Assembly (NCBI GenBank): GCA_963697355.1
Contig: CAVONV010000034.1
Span: 62,001-126,000 of the forward strand
Direction of reading: 5' to 3'
DNA: 64,000 nucleotides
From: CAVONV01 sp963697355
Lineage (GTDB): Bacteria > Acidobacteriota > Vicinamibacteria > Marinacidobacterales > DATDRI01
The notes below the pieces were generated by a model. The model was given only the letters and a program-made list of their open reading frames with translations. It was not told where the DNA came from and made no database searches. Both the position numbers and the translations under genes were made by a program. Shown here piece by piece: positions 8,289 to 17,521 of the stretch (positions within the stretch are counted from its first letter, which is position 1; each line of letters starts with the position of its first letter).

Positions 8289-11200
8289 TCAATCCTGGAT
8301 CGCATCTTGCCGGAGAGACAAGAGCTCGCGTAAGTCGGACGTCGAAAGCTCCGTCAACCAATCCTCGGCCGCACGAACTACGAGTCCCGCAAGCTCCTTT
8401 TTTTTCTCTATCATCTCGTCGATCCGTTCCTCGACGGTGCCGGCACAGATGTATTTGAAGACGGAAACGGAACGTGTCTGCCCGATACGAAAGGCTCTAT
8501 CGGTTGCTTGGTCTTCAACGGCCGGGTTCCACCACCTGTCGAAATGAAACACGTGCCGCGCTTGGGTCAGGTTCAGTCCGAAACCACCGGCCTTCAAAGA
8601 AAGGACGAAGATCGATGGACCGGCGGGGTCGTCTTGAAAACGAGAGATCATTTTCTCGCGCTGTCCAGCCGGTACCCCGCCATGGAGAAGGAGCACCTCC
8701 GTGGACAAGGCGTCCCGAAGGTGACGTTGCAGCAAGGCGCCCATTTTTGCGAACTGCGTGAATACCAGGGCACGATCTCCCTCGGCGAGCACTTCTTCGA
8801 GCATTTCACTGAGGCGCGCCAGCTTTCCCGAGCGCCCCTCCAGACGGCTGCCGTCGCCCATGTAATGTGCGGGATGATTACAAATCTGCTTGAGGCGGGT
8901 CAGTGCTGTGAGCACTTCCCCTTTCCGTTCGATACCTTCCGAGCGCTCAATCTGCTTCATACTCTCCTGCACCACGGCCTCGTAGAGCGTCGCTTGCTCT
9001 CGAGTAAGGCTGCAGAAGACTTTCATTTCGTTCTTCTCGGGCAAGTCCCGGATGACGCGAGGATCGGTCTTCAGTCTCCTGAGGATGAACGGTTGCGCCA
9101 AACGGTGGAGCTCGGCGGTCGCTTCCGGATCCCGGTATCGCTCGATGGGAACACTGAAGTTTCGTTTGAAGGACGACCGCGATCCCAAATAGCCCGTGTT
9201 CAAAAACTCCATGATCGACCAGAGCTCGCTCAATCGATTCTCGACAGGGGTCCCCGTCAACGCGATACGCACCGGCGCACTCAGCTTTCGGAGGGCCTGC
9301 GTCTGTTTCGCCGATGGGTTCTTGATGTTTTGCGCCTCGTCGAGCACCAAGCCTCCCCACTCGACCCCGCAGAGACGCTCCGAATCGCGGTGCACCAAGC
9401 TGTAGGTGGAAACGACCACGTCGTGTTGCACGGCTTCACGGGCAAAGGCTTTGCTCCCGTGCCGACCAATACCATGGTGGATCAGCACGTTGAGAGAAGG
9501 AGCGAAACGCTCGGCCTCCTTTCTCCAGTTGCTCACGACGGAAGTCGGACAGATCAGCAAGAACGGTTTGTCGAGACGCCCTTCCCCTTTCTTGTGCAGA
9601 AGCAATGCCAACACTTGAATGGTCTTTCCGAGGCCCATGTCGTCGGCCAAGCAAGCCCCGAGCCCCCACCTTCCCAGAAAGGCAAGCCAAGAAAGCCCTT
9701 TGACCTGGTAGGGTCTCAGCCGACCCTTGAAGGTCTCCGGAGTTTCGAGCCGCGACGTCGACTCCGATCCCGTCAAACGGTTTAGAAGCGCCTCAATCCA
9801 ACCTTCGGCCTCCAATCCAGCGACGGGAAGCCCACTTTGCTTCTTTCGCCCCAGGCCCAGTTGGAGGACCTCTCGGAGCGGCATTTCTGCTTGGTCCGGT
9901 CTCGAGCGCATCACGGACATCACGTCGTCCAGCTGATCGCTATCGAGCTCGACCCAACGGCCGCGTACTTTCACCAAGGGTTGCTTGAGCTCGACCAATC
10001 GGAGAAACTCCTCTCGATCCAACCTCTCTTGACCCAGCGCCACTTGCCAATCGAAGTTCACAATGGCGTCGAGCCCAAGGCTCGAGGTCACTTTGTCGGG
10101 CTCACCCGTGGATGTCACTCGCAGCTTCAGCCCAATGCTGCTCTCCCTCCGCCCCCACCACGAAGGAATCAACACGCCAAAACCGCTTTCTTTGAGTAGA
10201 AACGACGACTCCCTAAGAAAGCCGTAGGCTTCATCTAGCGTCAAGCAACAGAACTCAGGTCGAGACTCCATCAAGCTCTCTTCAATGGCAGGTAAGAATG
10301 ATGAGGCGCGCCCGAGAGCCTCGAGGACGTGTTCCTGAGGGCGGTCCATTCGTCGGTGCAGGTAGCGCCATGTCGAGCCCGAGTGACGCCATATACGGCT
10401 CACCGGGACGAGAAGACTGGGGTCATCTACAGCTTGAAGGAAGTAGCGAAGCTTCCAGTTCGCGGAGCCCGCGCAACCGGAAGTCTCATCCTCATCCGGA
10501 GGAGGATCGAGTCGAAAGGTGACGCGAAAGGGCGCCTCGGTCTCGTCTTCGAGGTGTTGCTTCCAACCGACCAGCTCCTCTTTGAGGTAATGGACGACGT
10601 CCTTCGGCTCAGAAAGCGTTCCATCGTGCTCGATGAGGGCGGCGGCAAATCGCGCTCCCTCCGTGTCGACGACACGTGGCCGAAGCCGCAGCCTCGAGGC
10701 GGAGTGACGCACGAACGCGTCCATGACGGACGAGAAGAAATCCTCCATCAAGGCCTCGGGCTCAATGGGAGACACGTCGTTCAAGACGAACGCGCGGCAG
10801 ACAGGAGGCATGGAAGAGATCATCTTCTCCATCCGCTCTTGCTCGTTCTCCAGGAGCGGATCCCAATGCGTCACAGCCCGTGAGGTCCGGGTGTCGATCT
10901 CCAGATCCGGAAGAAAGCGCTGGCGAGCGAGCATCTCGAGAGCCATCCGAGCGGCTGTCGCCCAGAACCTCACGTCGGGTCCCAACCTCAGCGCGCCCGG
11001 CATGAATTCGCCGTCGGTCGGCAAGCAGGCCAGCCAACCGAGAGCGGTCAACGGAGCAAGACGAATGCCCGAGACCCGCCATGGAGATAGCGATCGTATG
11101 GACCCGCCCGTCGACAGCGTCTCTGCGACCAGCTCCGAGGAAGGAAGTGGACGGCCTTCCACGCTCGGGAGAAGAAAGACTTCTTCACCGCGGGTGACAG

Positions 11201-11396
11201 CCGTCGAGTAACCGTTCTCTCCCAGAGGACGGAAGACCTCGTACTCCAGTTGCTTTCTCGTGCAATGAAAAGGGTGGGAGGGGGCACCGCCCGATTTCTT
11301 TCGGGGCGAGCTCGAGCTCGTCGACCGAGTTTCGCCCCAGAGGAAGAAACCTCTCCCTTCATCATCGGGAATCCAGCTTCCGTGGGCAACAATCAC
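8289..11396 (-). CDS. SNF2-family DEAD/DEAH-like ATPase/helicase
   Basis: A 1035-residue protein. The C-terminal half is a full SNF2 motor: Walker A in ADDMGLGKTIQVLALLL (about residue 585), motif Ia LLICPTSVVSNW, the DEAQ-type Walker B in LVLDEAQNIKN (about 687), motif III ALTGTPVENRLSELWS, and the helicase-C motifs VFTQFAKMG, FVLSLKAGGFGLNLT, WWNPAVEDQATDRAFRIGQ (about 965). The N-terminal 480 residues are the poorly conserved region found in bacterial SNF2 proteins that pair with SWIM proteins. It translocates on double-stranded DNA using ATP. The frame opens with GTG at 11396 with a weak ribosome site, so the exact start is uncertain. The SWIM gene follows immediately. Confidence 0.93.
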   Translation of the reverse strand: MIVAHGSWIPDDEGRGFFLWGETRSTSSSSPRKKSGGAPSHPFHCTRKQLEYEVFRPLGENGYSTAVTRGEEVFLLPSVEGRPLPSSELVAETLSTGGSIRSLSPWRVSGIRLAPLTALGWLACLPTDGEFMPGALRLGPDVRFWATAARMALEMLARQRFLPDLEIDTRTSRAVTHWDPLLENEQERMEKMISSMPPVCRAFVLNDVSPIEPEALMEDFFSSVMDAFVRHSASRLRLRPRVVDTEGARFAAALIEHDGTLSEPKDVVHYLKEELVGWKQHLEDETEAPFRVTFRLDPPPDEDETSGCAGSANWKLRYFLQAVDDPSLLVPVSRIWRHSGSTWRYLHRRMDRPQEHVLEALGRASSFLPAIEESLMESRPEFCCLTLDEAYGFLRESSFLLKESGFGVLIPSWWGRRESSIGLKLRVTSTGEPDKVTSSLGLDAIVNFDWQVALGQERLDREEFLRLVELKQPLVKVRGRWVELDSDQLDDVMSVMRSRPDQAEMPLREVLQLGLGRKKQSGLPVAGLEAEGWIEALLNRLTGSESTSRLETPETFKGRLRPYQVKGLSWLAFLGRWGLGACLADDMGLGKTIQVLALLLHKKGEGRLDKPFLLICPTSVVSNWRKEAERFAPSLNVLIHHGIGRHGSKAFAREAVQHDVVVSTYSLVHRDSERLCGVEWGGLVLDEAQNIKNPSAKQTQALRKLSAPVRIALTGTPVENRLSELWSIMEFLNTGYLGSRSSFKRNFSVPIERYRDPEATAELHRLAQPFILRRLKTDPRVIRDLPEKNEMKVFCSLTREQATLYEAVVQESMKQIERSEGIERKGEVLTALTRLKQICNHPAHYMGDGSRLEGRSGKLARLSEMLEEVLAEGDRALVFTQFAKMGALLQRHLRDALSTEVLLLHGGVPAGQREKMISRFQDDPAGPSIFVLSLKAGGFGLNLTQARHVFHFDRWWNPAVEDQATDRAFRIGQTRSVSVFKYICAGTVEERIDEMIEKKKELAGLVVRAAEDWLTELSTSDLRELLSLRQDAIQD

Positions 11397-11535
11397 AGGT
11401 CGGCGTTCAGCATAGGGCTCTCAGTCATTGGCGAGGCAAGAATCACGAAGACCTGATGTGGATCGGTAACGGCTAGCAAAAATAAACGTCTATCGATTCT
11501 GAACGCTCAGACGGCTTCCGACTGCGAGCTGACAA

Positions 11536-11631
11536 TGGCGGAGAGGGTGGGATTCGAACCCACGTGCCCGGCTACTAACCAGGCAAGACGCTTTCGAGGC
11601 GCCCCCGTTACGACCACTTCGGTACCTCTCC
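11536..11631 (-). tRNA. tRNA-Ser (anticodon CGA)
   Basis: Reading the minus strand, the acceptor GGAGAGG pairs with CCTCTCC, followed by discriminator G and an encoded CCA. The anticodon stem GGCGC/GCGTC encloses the loop CTCGAAA, giving anticodon CGA, which reads UCG serine codons. A long variable arm (class II tRNA) and the T-arm GTGGGTTCGAATCCCAC are visible. It sits between the SNF2 gene and tadA. Confidence 0.96.
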
Positions 11632-11652
11632 GCAAATCTCGGACCGCGTCAA

Positions 11653-12090
11653 TCAGAGATTGTCGCGGCGATATTTAAAGAAATCTTGCATTATTTTACG
11701 GCAATCTTGCTCGAGTACACCCGAAAAGAGGGCGATTCGGTGCGGAACTCGGATTTCTTCCAGGTTCTGAATCGACTCAACCGCTCCAAATTTGGGCTCC
11801 GCCACCCCATACACGAGAGAGCCGATACGTGCATGTAAGATCGCTCCAATGCACATCATACATGGCTCCACCGTGACGTAAAGTGTCAGTCCCGACAACC
11901 GATAGTTGCCGAGCTTCTTTGCAGCCTTTCGAAGGGCAACAATCTCGGCATGGGCCGTCGGATCCACAGAATGGATGGGTTGATTGAAGCCCTCGGCGAT
12001 GACTTCTTGATCCGCCGCGACGACCGCCCCAATAGGGATCTCCCCCAAGTGAAGCGCATGCCTTGCCTCCTCCAGGGCCAAGCGCATCAT
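11653..12090 (-). CDS. tadA: tRNA-specific adenosine-34 deaminase
   Basis: TadA converts A34 of tRNA-Arg(ACG) to inosine in the cytoplasm, allowing wobble decoding. The 145-residue protein has the full zinc-dependent deaminase signature: HAEIVAL (zinc His47 and catalytic Glu49) and PCMMC (zinc Cys77 and Cys80). The substrate-binding stretch GFNQPIHSVDPTAHAE and the C-terminal helix DFFKYRR match TadA. The ATG at 12090 (of two adjacent ATG codons) fits the family start, but the GGAGGAG seen upstream is about 25 bp away, and the frame stays open to 12267, so the start is not certain. It is 21 bp from tRNA-Ser. Confidence 0.92.
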   Translation of the reverse strand: MMRLALEEARHALHLGEIPIGAVVAADQEVIAEGFNQPIHSVDPTAHAEIVALRKAAKKLGNYRLSGLTLYVTVEPCMMCIGAILHARIGSLVYGVAEPKFGAVESIQNLEEIRVPHRIALFSGVLEQDCRKIMQDFFKYRRDNL

Positions 12091-12277
12091 TTGTTCGTGG
12101 GTCCCGATAGAAGCTCTCCTCCCGCCGCGCGGTGTACCCCAGTGAGGGCTTCGGCTCGCGCGCACCCATTGGAGGATACCCCGCAAGTCCTTGGTTTCGC
12201 AAGGTTCAGTAAGCTCTGTGCTATGACGTTCGGGGCATCGAGACGAGATGGTTGGAGAAACTTCCAATGAAGGACAC

Positions 12278-12330
12278 TTGACAAGGCCTCCCGCCGGTGC
12301 TAAATTTCCAGCAGATGCTAAAATATTAGC
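12278..12330 (+). promoter_or_regulatory. Sigma-70-type promoter with overlapping operator palindrome
   Basis: TTGACA (12278-12283), a 17-bp spacer and TAAATT (12301-12306) form a near-consensus promoter. Four to ten bases past the expected start point lies the inverted repeat GCTAA-AATA-TTAGC (12317-12330), and TGCTAAA also occurs once within the -10 region. The position suits autorepression by the BlaI-type protein encoded from 12360. Confidence 0.65.
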
Positions 12331-12359
12331 TTTTGCGACGTACCAGGAAGGAACAATTC

Positions 12360-12749
12360 ATGCCCAAGAGATCGTACTTGAATTTGAGTAAGCGCGAGCG
12401 CCAAATCATGGATATCCTCTATCGCCAGGGTCAGGCCTCCGCGGCGGAAGTACAGGCTAACCTGCCCGATCCACCCAGTTACTCCGCCGTGCGGGCAACA
12501 CTCCGTATTTTGGAAGAAAAAGGTCACGTTCAGCATCACCAGGACGGGCCACGGTACGTTTTCCGACCCGCGGTGGCACGAGACAAGGCGACTCGCTCCG
12601 CGATCCGGCACTTGGTGCGCACGTTCTTCAACGGATCGGCAGAGCAGGCTGTGACAACGCTACTCGACGAGTCCACGTCAAAGCTGACACCGGAGGAGCT
12701 GGATCGCCTAGCTGGACTCATCGACGAAGCCCGTTCGAAAGGAGAATAA
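12360..12749 (+). CDS. BlaI/MecI/CopY-family transcriptional repressor
   Basis: A 129-residue repressor. The N-terminal winged helix (about residues 5-75) reads LSKRERQIMDILYRQGQASAAE, AVRATLRILEEKGHVQHH and GPRYVFRPAV, the classical BlaI/MecI order. The C-terminal helix ALTPEELDRL-type tail mediates dimerisation and is the part cleaved on signalling in the Bla/Mec systems. The ATG at 12360 follows AGGAAGGA. The next gene, 5 bp downstream, encodes an M56 (BlaR-like) membrane peptidase, the usual partner that inactivates the repressor. Autoregulation is likely through the palindrome at 12317. No beta-lactamase gene is nearby, so the regulated target is unknown. Confidence 0.9.
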   Translation: MPKRSYLNLSKRERQIMDILYRQGQASAAEVQANLPDPPSYSAVRATLRILEEKGHVQHHQDGPRYVFRPAVARDKATRSAIRHLVRTFFNGSAEQAVTTLLDESTSKLTPEELDRLAGLIDEARSKGE

Positions 12750-12754
12750 CCCTG

Positions 12755-14908
12755 ATGTGGATTTCTTCCATCACCGATACGACATGGGTAGCTTTCGGAT
12801 TGAATCTCCTCGTGAAGGGCACTCTCGTCCTGATCGCGGCCGGGCTTGTGAACCTCACTCTCGCCAAGGCCTCGGCATCGGCTCGTCATCTCGTTTGGTG
12901 GCTCGCGTTTGCCGCGTTGTTGATCTTGCCCTTCGCCTCCTGGGTGGTCCCTCAATGGGAAGTGGCGGTTCCGCAGGAGCTCACTCTGGCTCCAGAGAAT
13001 ATCCCACTGCAGATCGACTCACCCCGTTTTGAAGAACCCAGCAGAGCAACATTAGAACGTTTCACCGAAAACGACGAGCAAAGAGCTCAAACCACACCGA
13101 CTCCAACAATGTCGGGCTCGAAGAACTCGATATCGTTTTCAAGGTATCTGTCATGGCAGAGTGTCGCGGCGGTACTTTGGTTGGGGGGATCGTCCCTCCT
13201 ACTTCTCCGACTCCTCGTTGGATGGTCCCTCAGCAAAATCGAAGTCGCGCGCGCGAAACCTGTGAACGACCCAAGCTGGACTCGATTGCTCAATGAGATC
13301 GTCCGTATGCTCGGTGTTGGTGGAAAGGTCCGACTCCTTCACACGAACCGAACCATGGTGCCCATCACTAGCGGGGTTTGGCGGCCCAAGGTTCTCCTCC
13401 CCAAAGGCATGGACCGTTGGCCTCACGAACGCCGCAAGAGTGTTCTGATCCACGAGCTCGGTCACATCAAACGGCGGGACTGCTTCACGCAATGGATGAT
13501 ACAGGTGGCTTGTGCGACCTATTGGTGGAATCCTCTCGTCTGGCTTGGCGCGCGACAGATCCGACAGGAGAGCGAACGAGCGTGCGACGACTTCGTGGTG
13601 AACGCCGGGACGCGCGCGTCGGACTACGCTCACGACTTACTGGAAATGGCCCGGGCTCTCAATACGACTCGACGCTCACCCCTAGCTAGCGTGGCGCTGG
13701 CTCATCGGTCGAGATTCGAAGAGCGCCTCCTTGCGGTACTCGATCCCAAGGCCTCACGTCATGCGTTGAGCCGTGTGAGTGTGTTGGCTGCCATGGGTGC
13801 AGCCGTGTTGTTCGTCGTTCCTCTTGCATCCATTCAGCCGACGGCGAAGGCAGAAGCAACCGAACTGAGCCTCAACATGCACGTGGTTGCTCATCCTAAC
13901 GCTTCGGTAGAGGCTCTTTACGAAATCGAAAGCGCGCCATCAACACCCACGCCACAGCTCACTCCAGCGCCTTCGCTAACCGGCGAGCTTCAAGTCAACG
14001 TCGACGTCGCCGATACCGAGGACGATGAAGAGGACGAAAAGGCCGTCTTCAACGAAAAAGCCCTTGAAGCCATTGTGGAAGCACTCCGAGACGCCGAACC
14101 CTCGGTGAGGGAACAGGCCGTTTCCCTTTTGGGTCGAATGCGATACGAGCCCGCCATCGATCAGTACCTCGAACTCGCGTTGAATGACGAGGTCGCTGAG
14201 GTTCGAGAGCAGGCGGCATGGGCGCTCGGCATGGTTCGTAGCTCCAAGGCTGCTGAGGTCCTTAGCCGCGTCCTGCATGATCCCAATCCCGATGTACGCG
14301 AGAAAGCGGCATGGGCCCTGGGTATGCTCCAAGACGAGAGCTCGGTAGACGCGCTCGGCAACGCGCTCATCGAAGACGACGACGCTGACGTTAGAGAGCA
14401 GGCCGCTTGGGCACTCGGCATGATCCGGGACAGCCGTTCGCTCGATGCCCTCGCAAAGGCACTGACGGACGAGGACCCCGACGTCAGGGAGCAAGCCGCC
14501 TGGGCGCTCGGCATGATGCGCGCGGACGAGTCCGTCGATGCACTCATGGGAGTGTTATCGGACGAAGACGCGGATGTCAGAGAGCAGGCGGTTTGGGCGT
14601 TGGGGATGATTCGAAACGACCGCTCCGCCGAAGCGCTCGCTGGGGCGCTCAAAGACCAGGACGAGGACGTCAGAGAACAAGCCGCATGGGCCTTGGGTAT
14701 GCTCCAGGCGAAACCCGCCGTCGACGCACTGATCGAAGCGTTGAGAGACGAAGACACCGACGTCCGAGAGCAGGTCGCCTGGGCGCTCGGTATGATCCGT
14801 GATGAACGAGCCATCGACGCGTTGAAGGCCGCAGCGAAAGACGAAGACGCCGACGTCCGGGAACAAGCTGTTTGGGCCCTCAGCATGCTCGCGTATGGGC
14901 CACAGTAG
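12755..14908 (+). CDS. M56 (BlaR1-like) membrane metallopeptidase fused to nine HEAT repeats
   Basis: A 717-residue protein. Residues 1-350 are the M56 part: membrane helices near 12-30, 45-65, 135-155 and 340-360, and the zinc motif HELGHIKRRDC at about residue 233, followed by the RQESERACDDFV segment that normally carries the third ligand Glu. Instead of a penicillin-binding sensor domain, the C-terminus (about 430-717), after a Pro/Thr-rich linker, has nine 31-residue HEAT/PBS-lyase-like repeats with the core VREQAAWALGM. M56 peptidases cleave the BlaI-type repressor or the protease itself after a signal; here the HEAT solenoid presumably senses a protein or ligand outside the membrane. 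It is 5 bp behind the repressor gene. Confidence 0.9.
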   Translation: MWISSITDTTWVAFGLNLLVKGTLVLIAAGLVNLTLAKASASARHLVWWLAFAALLILPFASWVVPQWEVAVPQELTLAPENIPLQIDSPRFEEPSRATLERFTENDEQRAQTTPTPTMSGSKNSISFSRYLSWQSVAAVLWLGGSSLLLLRLLVGWSLSKIEVARAKPVNDPSWTRLLNEIVRMLGVGGKVRLLHTNRTMVPITSGVWRPKVLLPKGMDRWPHERRKSVLIHELGHIKRRDCFTQWMIQVACATYWWNPLVWLGARQIRQESERACDDFVVNAGTRASDYAHDLLEMARALNTTRRSPLASVALAHRSRFEERLLAVLDPKASRHALSRVSVLAAMGAAVLFVVPLASIQPTAKAEATELSLNMHVVAHPNASVEALYEIESAPSTPTPQLTPAPSLTGELQVNVDVADTEDDEEDEKAVFNEKALEAIVEALRDAEPSVREQAVSLLGRMRYEPAIDQYLELALNDEVAEVREQAAWALGMVRSSKAAEVLSRVLHDPNPDVREKAAWALGMLQDESSVDALGNALIEDDDADVREQAAWALGMIRDSRSLDALAKALTDEDPDVREQAAWALGMMRADESVDALMGVLSDEDADVREQAVWALGMIRNDRSAEALAGALKDQDEDVREQAAWALGMLQAKPAVDALIEALRDEDTDVREQVAWALGMIRDERAIDALKAAAKDEDADVREQAVWALSMLAYGPQ

Positions 14909-14911
14909 TTC

Positions 14912-14980
14912 GTTGCCAGCTTTCTTCCCGCTCGCCGTGCCACGCGCATCGATCCGACGGAAGCACTCAGATATGAGTAG
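14912..14980 (+). pseudogene. Relic of the C-terminus of an ADOP/MacB-type permease
   Basis: Directly after the HEAT gene stop, one frame reads VASFLPARRATRIDPTEALRYE and then TAG. This is the characteristic end of ADOP permeases; the intact permease downstream ends CWIPAKRATKIDPIVALRYE. No start or upstream body exists, so this is a remnant about 22 codons long. Confidence 0.8.
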
Positions 14981-15054
14981 CGGGATAATGGGACCATCTC
15001 TTTCGGCTAGAGGATTGTCAAGAAGGTTGTGCCCACCACTCGAGAGGTGACTTC

Positions 15055-17475
15055 ATGGTTCGAGACCTCCGTGTCGCTATACGCTCACTCCTGAAGCGTC
15101 CCAGCTTTTCGGCTCTAGCCATCCTTACACTCGCGCTTGGAATCGGTGCCACGACCACTATCTTCAGCATCGTCAACGCGGTGATCGTGCGTCCCTTACC
15201 CTATTCGGATCCGGAGCGCCTGGTGATGGTGTTCGAGAACAGCATCTCGGGAAATCCCAAAAACGTGGCCGCTCCTGCCAACTTCCTCGCTTGGCATGAT
15301 GAAGCCGAAAGCTTCGAGTACTTGGCCGCCTTCGGTAACTCACCTGTCCACCTGACCGGCGTTGAGAATCCTGAGGAGCTGTCGGCACTCCGCGTATCGG
15401 CAAGCTACTTCCCCGCTTTGGGCATGGGTGCCGTCCTCGGCCGAACCTTCACACAAGAAGAGGACCGACCCGGTGGCGAGCGCGTCGCTATCTTGAGTGA
15501 CCGTCTTTGGAACCGTCGCTTTGGAGGCGACGCGAGCATCATCGGGAAGACAATCGAGATCAACCAAATCCCACACACCGTCGTGGGCGTCATGGCTTCG
15601 GACTTCCACAACGTCTCCATGGAGTTTCGCATCGCCGGCCCCGCCGAGCTTTGGTTGCCGATCGCCTTTGATGAGAGTGCACGAAGCTGGGGAGGACGAT
15701 ACCTGCACGTCATTGGACTCCTGAACCAAGGTGTGCCGTTCGACATAGCACAATCCGAGATGAATACGATCGCGACCCAACTAGAACAGGCATTCCCCGA
15801 CCGAAACAAAGGATGGGGTATCAACCTCGTTCCACTTCACGAGCATACAGTGGGTGGCATTCGACTGGCGCTGGTCGTGCTGTTCGGAGCGGTGGCACTC
15901 GTTCTACTCATCGGATGTGTCAACGTTGCCAATCTATTGTTGACCCGTGGCGCGGAGCGACAAAGGGAGATCGCCATTCGAAGCTCACTGGGAGCCAGCC
16001 GAGCTCGAGTCCTTCGTCAATTACTCATCGAAAGCCTACTTCTCGCCGGCGCTGGCGGGGCGCTCGGACTCGCTGGCGGCTACGTCGGAGCGGAGCTCCT
16101 GCTGCCTCTGCTGCCCCAAGACATCTCCCTACCGAGACGAGGAGAGATCCACATTGACGGATGGGTGGCGGCCTTTGCTTTTGGCGTCAGCCTGCTGAGC
16201 GGCATGGTCTTTGGACTGGTTCCGGCTTGGGGAGCAAGCAAAACCCATTTGGTCGAGAACCTCAAAGAAGGTGGTGCTCGGACTTCCGCCGGTCTTCACG
16301 GCCACAGATTCCGCGGGAGCCTTGTCGCCATCGAAATGGCCCTGGCTTTGGTGTTGCTCACCGGGGCGGGTCTGCTCATCAAAAGCCTGTCCAATCTCAG
16401 TCGGGTGAATCCAGGCATAACGACTGAGAACGTTGTGACGGCGCGAATCGTCTTGCCTTCGTCTCGCTATCCTGAGCACCAAAAAATCGCCTTTTTCGAT
16501 CGTTTGTTCGAACGACTAGAGGCTCTTCCCGGTGCCAGCGCGATCGGTGGGATTGTCTGGCTTCCTTTGAGTGGAATGCGCTCGGCAACGTCCTTTTGGC
16601 GAGGTGACCAACCCGAGCCCCCACCCGACGAAAAGCCAACGACCGACATCCGTATCATTAGTCCCACCTATTTCCGGACGATGGGCATTCCGCTTCTCCA
16701 AGGCCGCCTCTTCAACCAAAGGGATCGCTCCGATGCACCACAAGCCATCATCGTGAACAAAACGCTGGCGGATCAGTTTTATCCCGATGAAGATCCCGTG
16801 GGGATGCAACTCGTTTACAGCTGGGGCGAACCGGTTATCGGAGAGATCGTCGGCATCGTTGGAAACGTCTTGCACGGTGGGATCGACCAGCAATCGCGGG
16901 CGGCTGTTTATCGTCCGTACGCTCAAGAGCAAACGGGACTCCTTCACGTGGTCGTTCGCACGAGCTCGGATCCCCAACACATGGTCGCACCGCTCGCGCG
17001 AGAGCTCCACGCCCTCGACCCGGACCTACCTTTGGCGAGCGTCCGAACTCTCGGCGAGATGCTGTCTTCGTCCGTGTCGACCCGACGTCTCCAGACAACG
17101 GTGCTTAGCTTGTTTGCGGCCACGGCTCTCCTTCTTGCCGCCATTGGCATCTACGGCGTGATTTCCTATTCGGTAAGCCAAAGGCTCCAAGAAATGGGGA
17201 TCCGGATGGCCTTGGGCGCTCGGGGGTCCGACGTCTCGAAGCTCGTCATACAACAAGGTATGGGATTCACACTGCTGGGTGCCCTTGTCGGGACGGTCGT
17301 GGCGCTCGCGGCATCTCGGCTCTTCACGAGTCTAGTTTTCGGTGTCTCAACGACCGATCCAGCCATCTACCTTTCGACCCTCGTGTTTCTCATAGGTATC
17401 GCGCTCGTCGCCTGTTGGATTCCCGCCAAGCGAGCCACGAAGATCGACCCCATCGTCGCTCTGAGATACGAGTGA
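15055..17475 (+). CDS. ADOP-family (acidobacterial duplicated orphan permease) ABC permease
   Basis: An 806-residue permease with internal duplication. It opens with MVRDLRVAIRSLLKRPSFS and TM1 (LAILTLALGIGATTTIFSIVNAVI), then a MacB-type periplasmic domain, an FtsX-type three-helix block (about 270-400), a second periplasmic domain and a second FtsX block (about 690-800), ending RATKIDPIVALRYE. Such proteins lack a neighbouring ATPase gene and are thought to export macrolide-like or lipid substrates or to act in stress responses; function is not established. ADOP genes usually follow a PadR regulator; here the upstream unit is a BlaI/M56 pair plus an ADOP relic. The ATG at 15055 sits at the standard start, with GAGAGGTGA upstream. 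Confidence 0.9.
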   Translation: MVRDLRVAIRSLLKRPSFSALAILTLALGIGATTTIFSIVNAVIVRPLPYSDPERLVMVFENSISGNPKNVAAPANFLAWHDEAESFEYLAAFGNSPVHLTGVENPEELSALRVSASYFPALGMGAVLGRTFTQEEDRPGGERVAILSDRLWNRRFGGDASIIGKTIEINQIPHTVVGVMASDFHNVSMEFRIAGPAELWLPIAFDESARSWGGRYLHVIGLLNQGVPFDIAQSEMNTIATQLEQAFPDRNKGWGINLVPLHEHTVGGIRLALVVLFGAVALVLLIGCVNVANLLLTRGAERQREIAIRSSLGASRARVLRQLLIESLLLAGAGGALGLAGGYVGAELLLPLLPQDISLPRRGEIHIDGWVAAFAFGVSLLSGMVFGLVPAWGASKTHLVENLKEGGARTSAGLHGHRFRGSLVAIEMALALVLLTGAGLLIKSLSNLSRVNPGITTENVVTARIVLPSSRYPEHQKIAFFDRLFERLEALPGASAIGGIVWLPLSGMRSATSFWRGDQPEPPPDEKPTTDIRIISPTYFRTMGIPLLQGRLFNQRDRSDAPQAIIVNKTLADQFYPDEDPVGMQLVYSWGEPVIGEIVGIVGNVLHGGIDQQSRAAVYRPYAQEQTGLLHVVVRTSSDPQHMVAPLARELHALDPDLPLASVRTLGEMLSSSVSTRRLQTTVLSLFAATALLLAAIGIYGVISYSVSQRLQEMGIRMALGARGSDVSKLVIQQGMGFTLLGALVGTVVALAASRLFTSLVFGVSTTDPAIYLSTLVFLIGIALVACWIPAKRATKIDPIVALRYE

Positions 17476-17521
17476 TCGAAGTTGCCGATCCTGGCACAGA
17501 GGTTGCTCTAAGAGTAGGTAA

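Noticed and set aside
8508..9785. Plus-strand open frame of 425 codons within the SNF2 gene
   Set aside because: The minus strand carries all SNF2 motifs in this region; the plus frame is a complement artefact.
11150..11175. Partial match TCCACGCTCGGG to the repeat at 4020
   Set aside because: Only 12 bases inside a coding region; expected by chance given local composition.
14060..14908. Regular 93-bp periodicity that could suggest a CRISPR or satellite array
   Set aside because: The period equals 31 codons, the repeats stay in frame and encode HEAT units; spacers are not unique 30-40 bp segments.
14161..14997. Long minus-strand open frame of 278 codons opposite the HEAT repeats
   Set aside because: It is a mirror of the repetitive plus-strand HEAT coding sequence; its product is Ser/Ala-rich low complexity with no family match.
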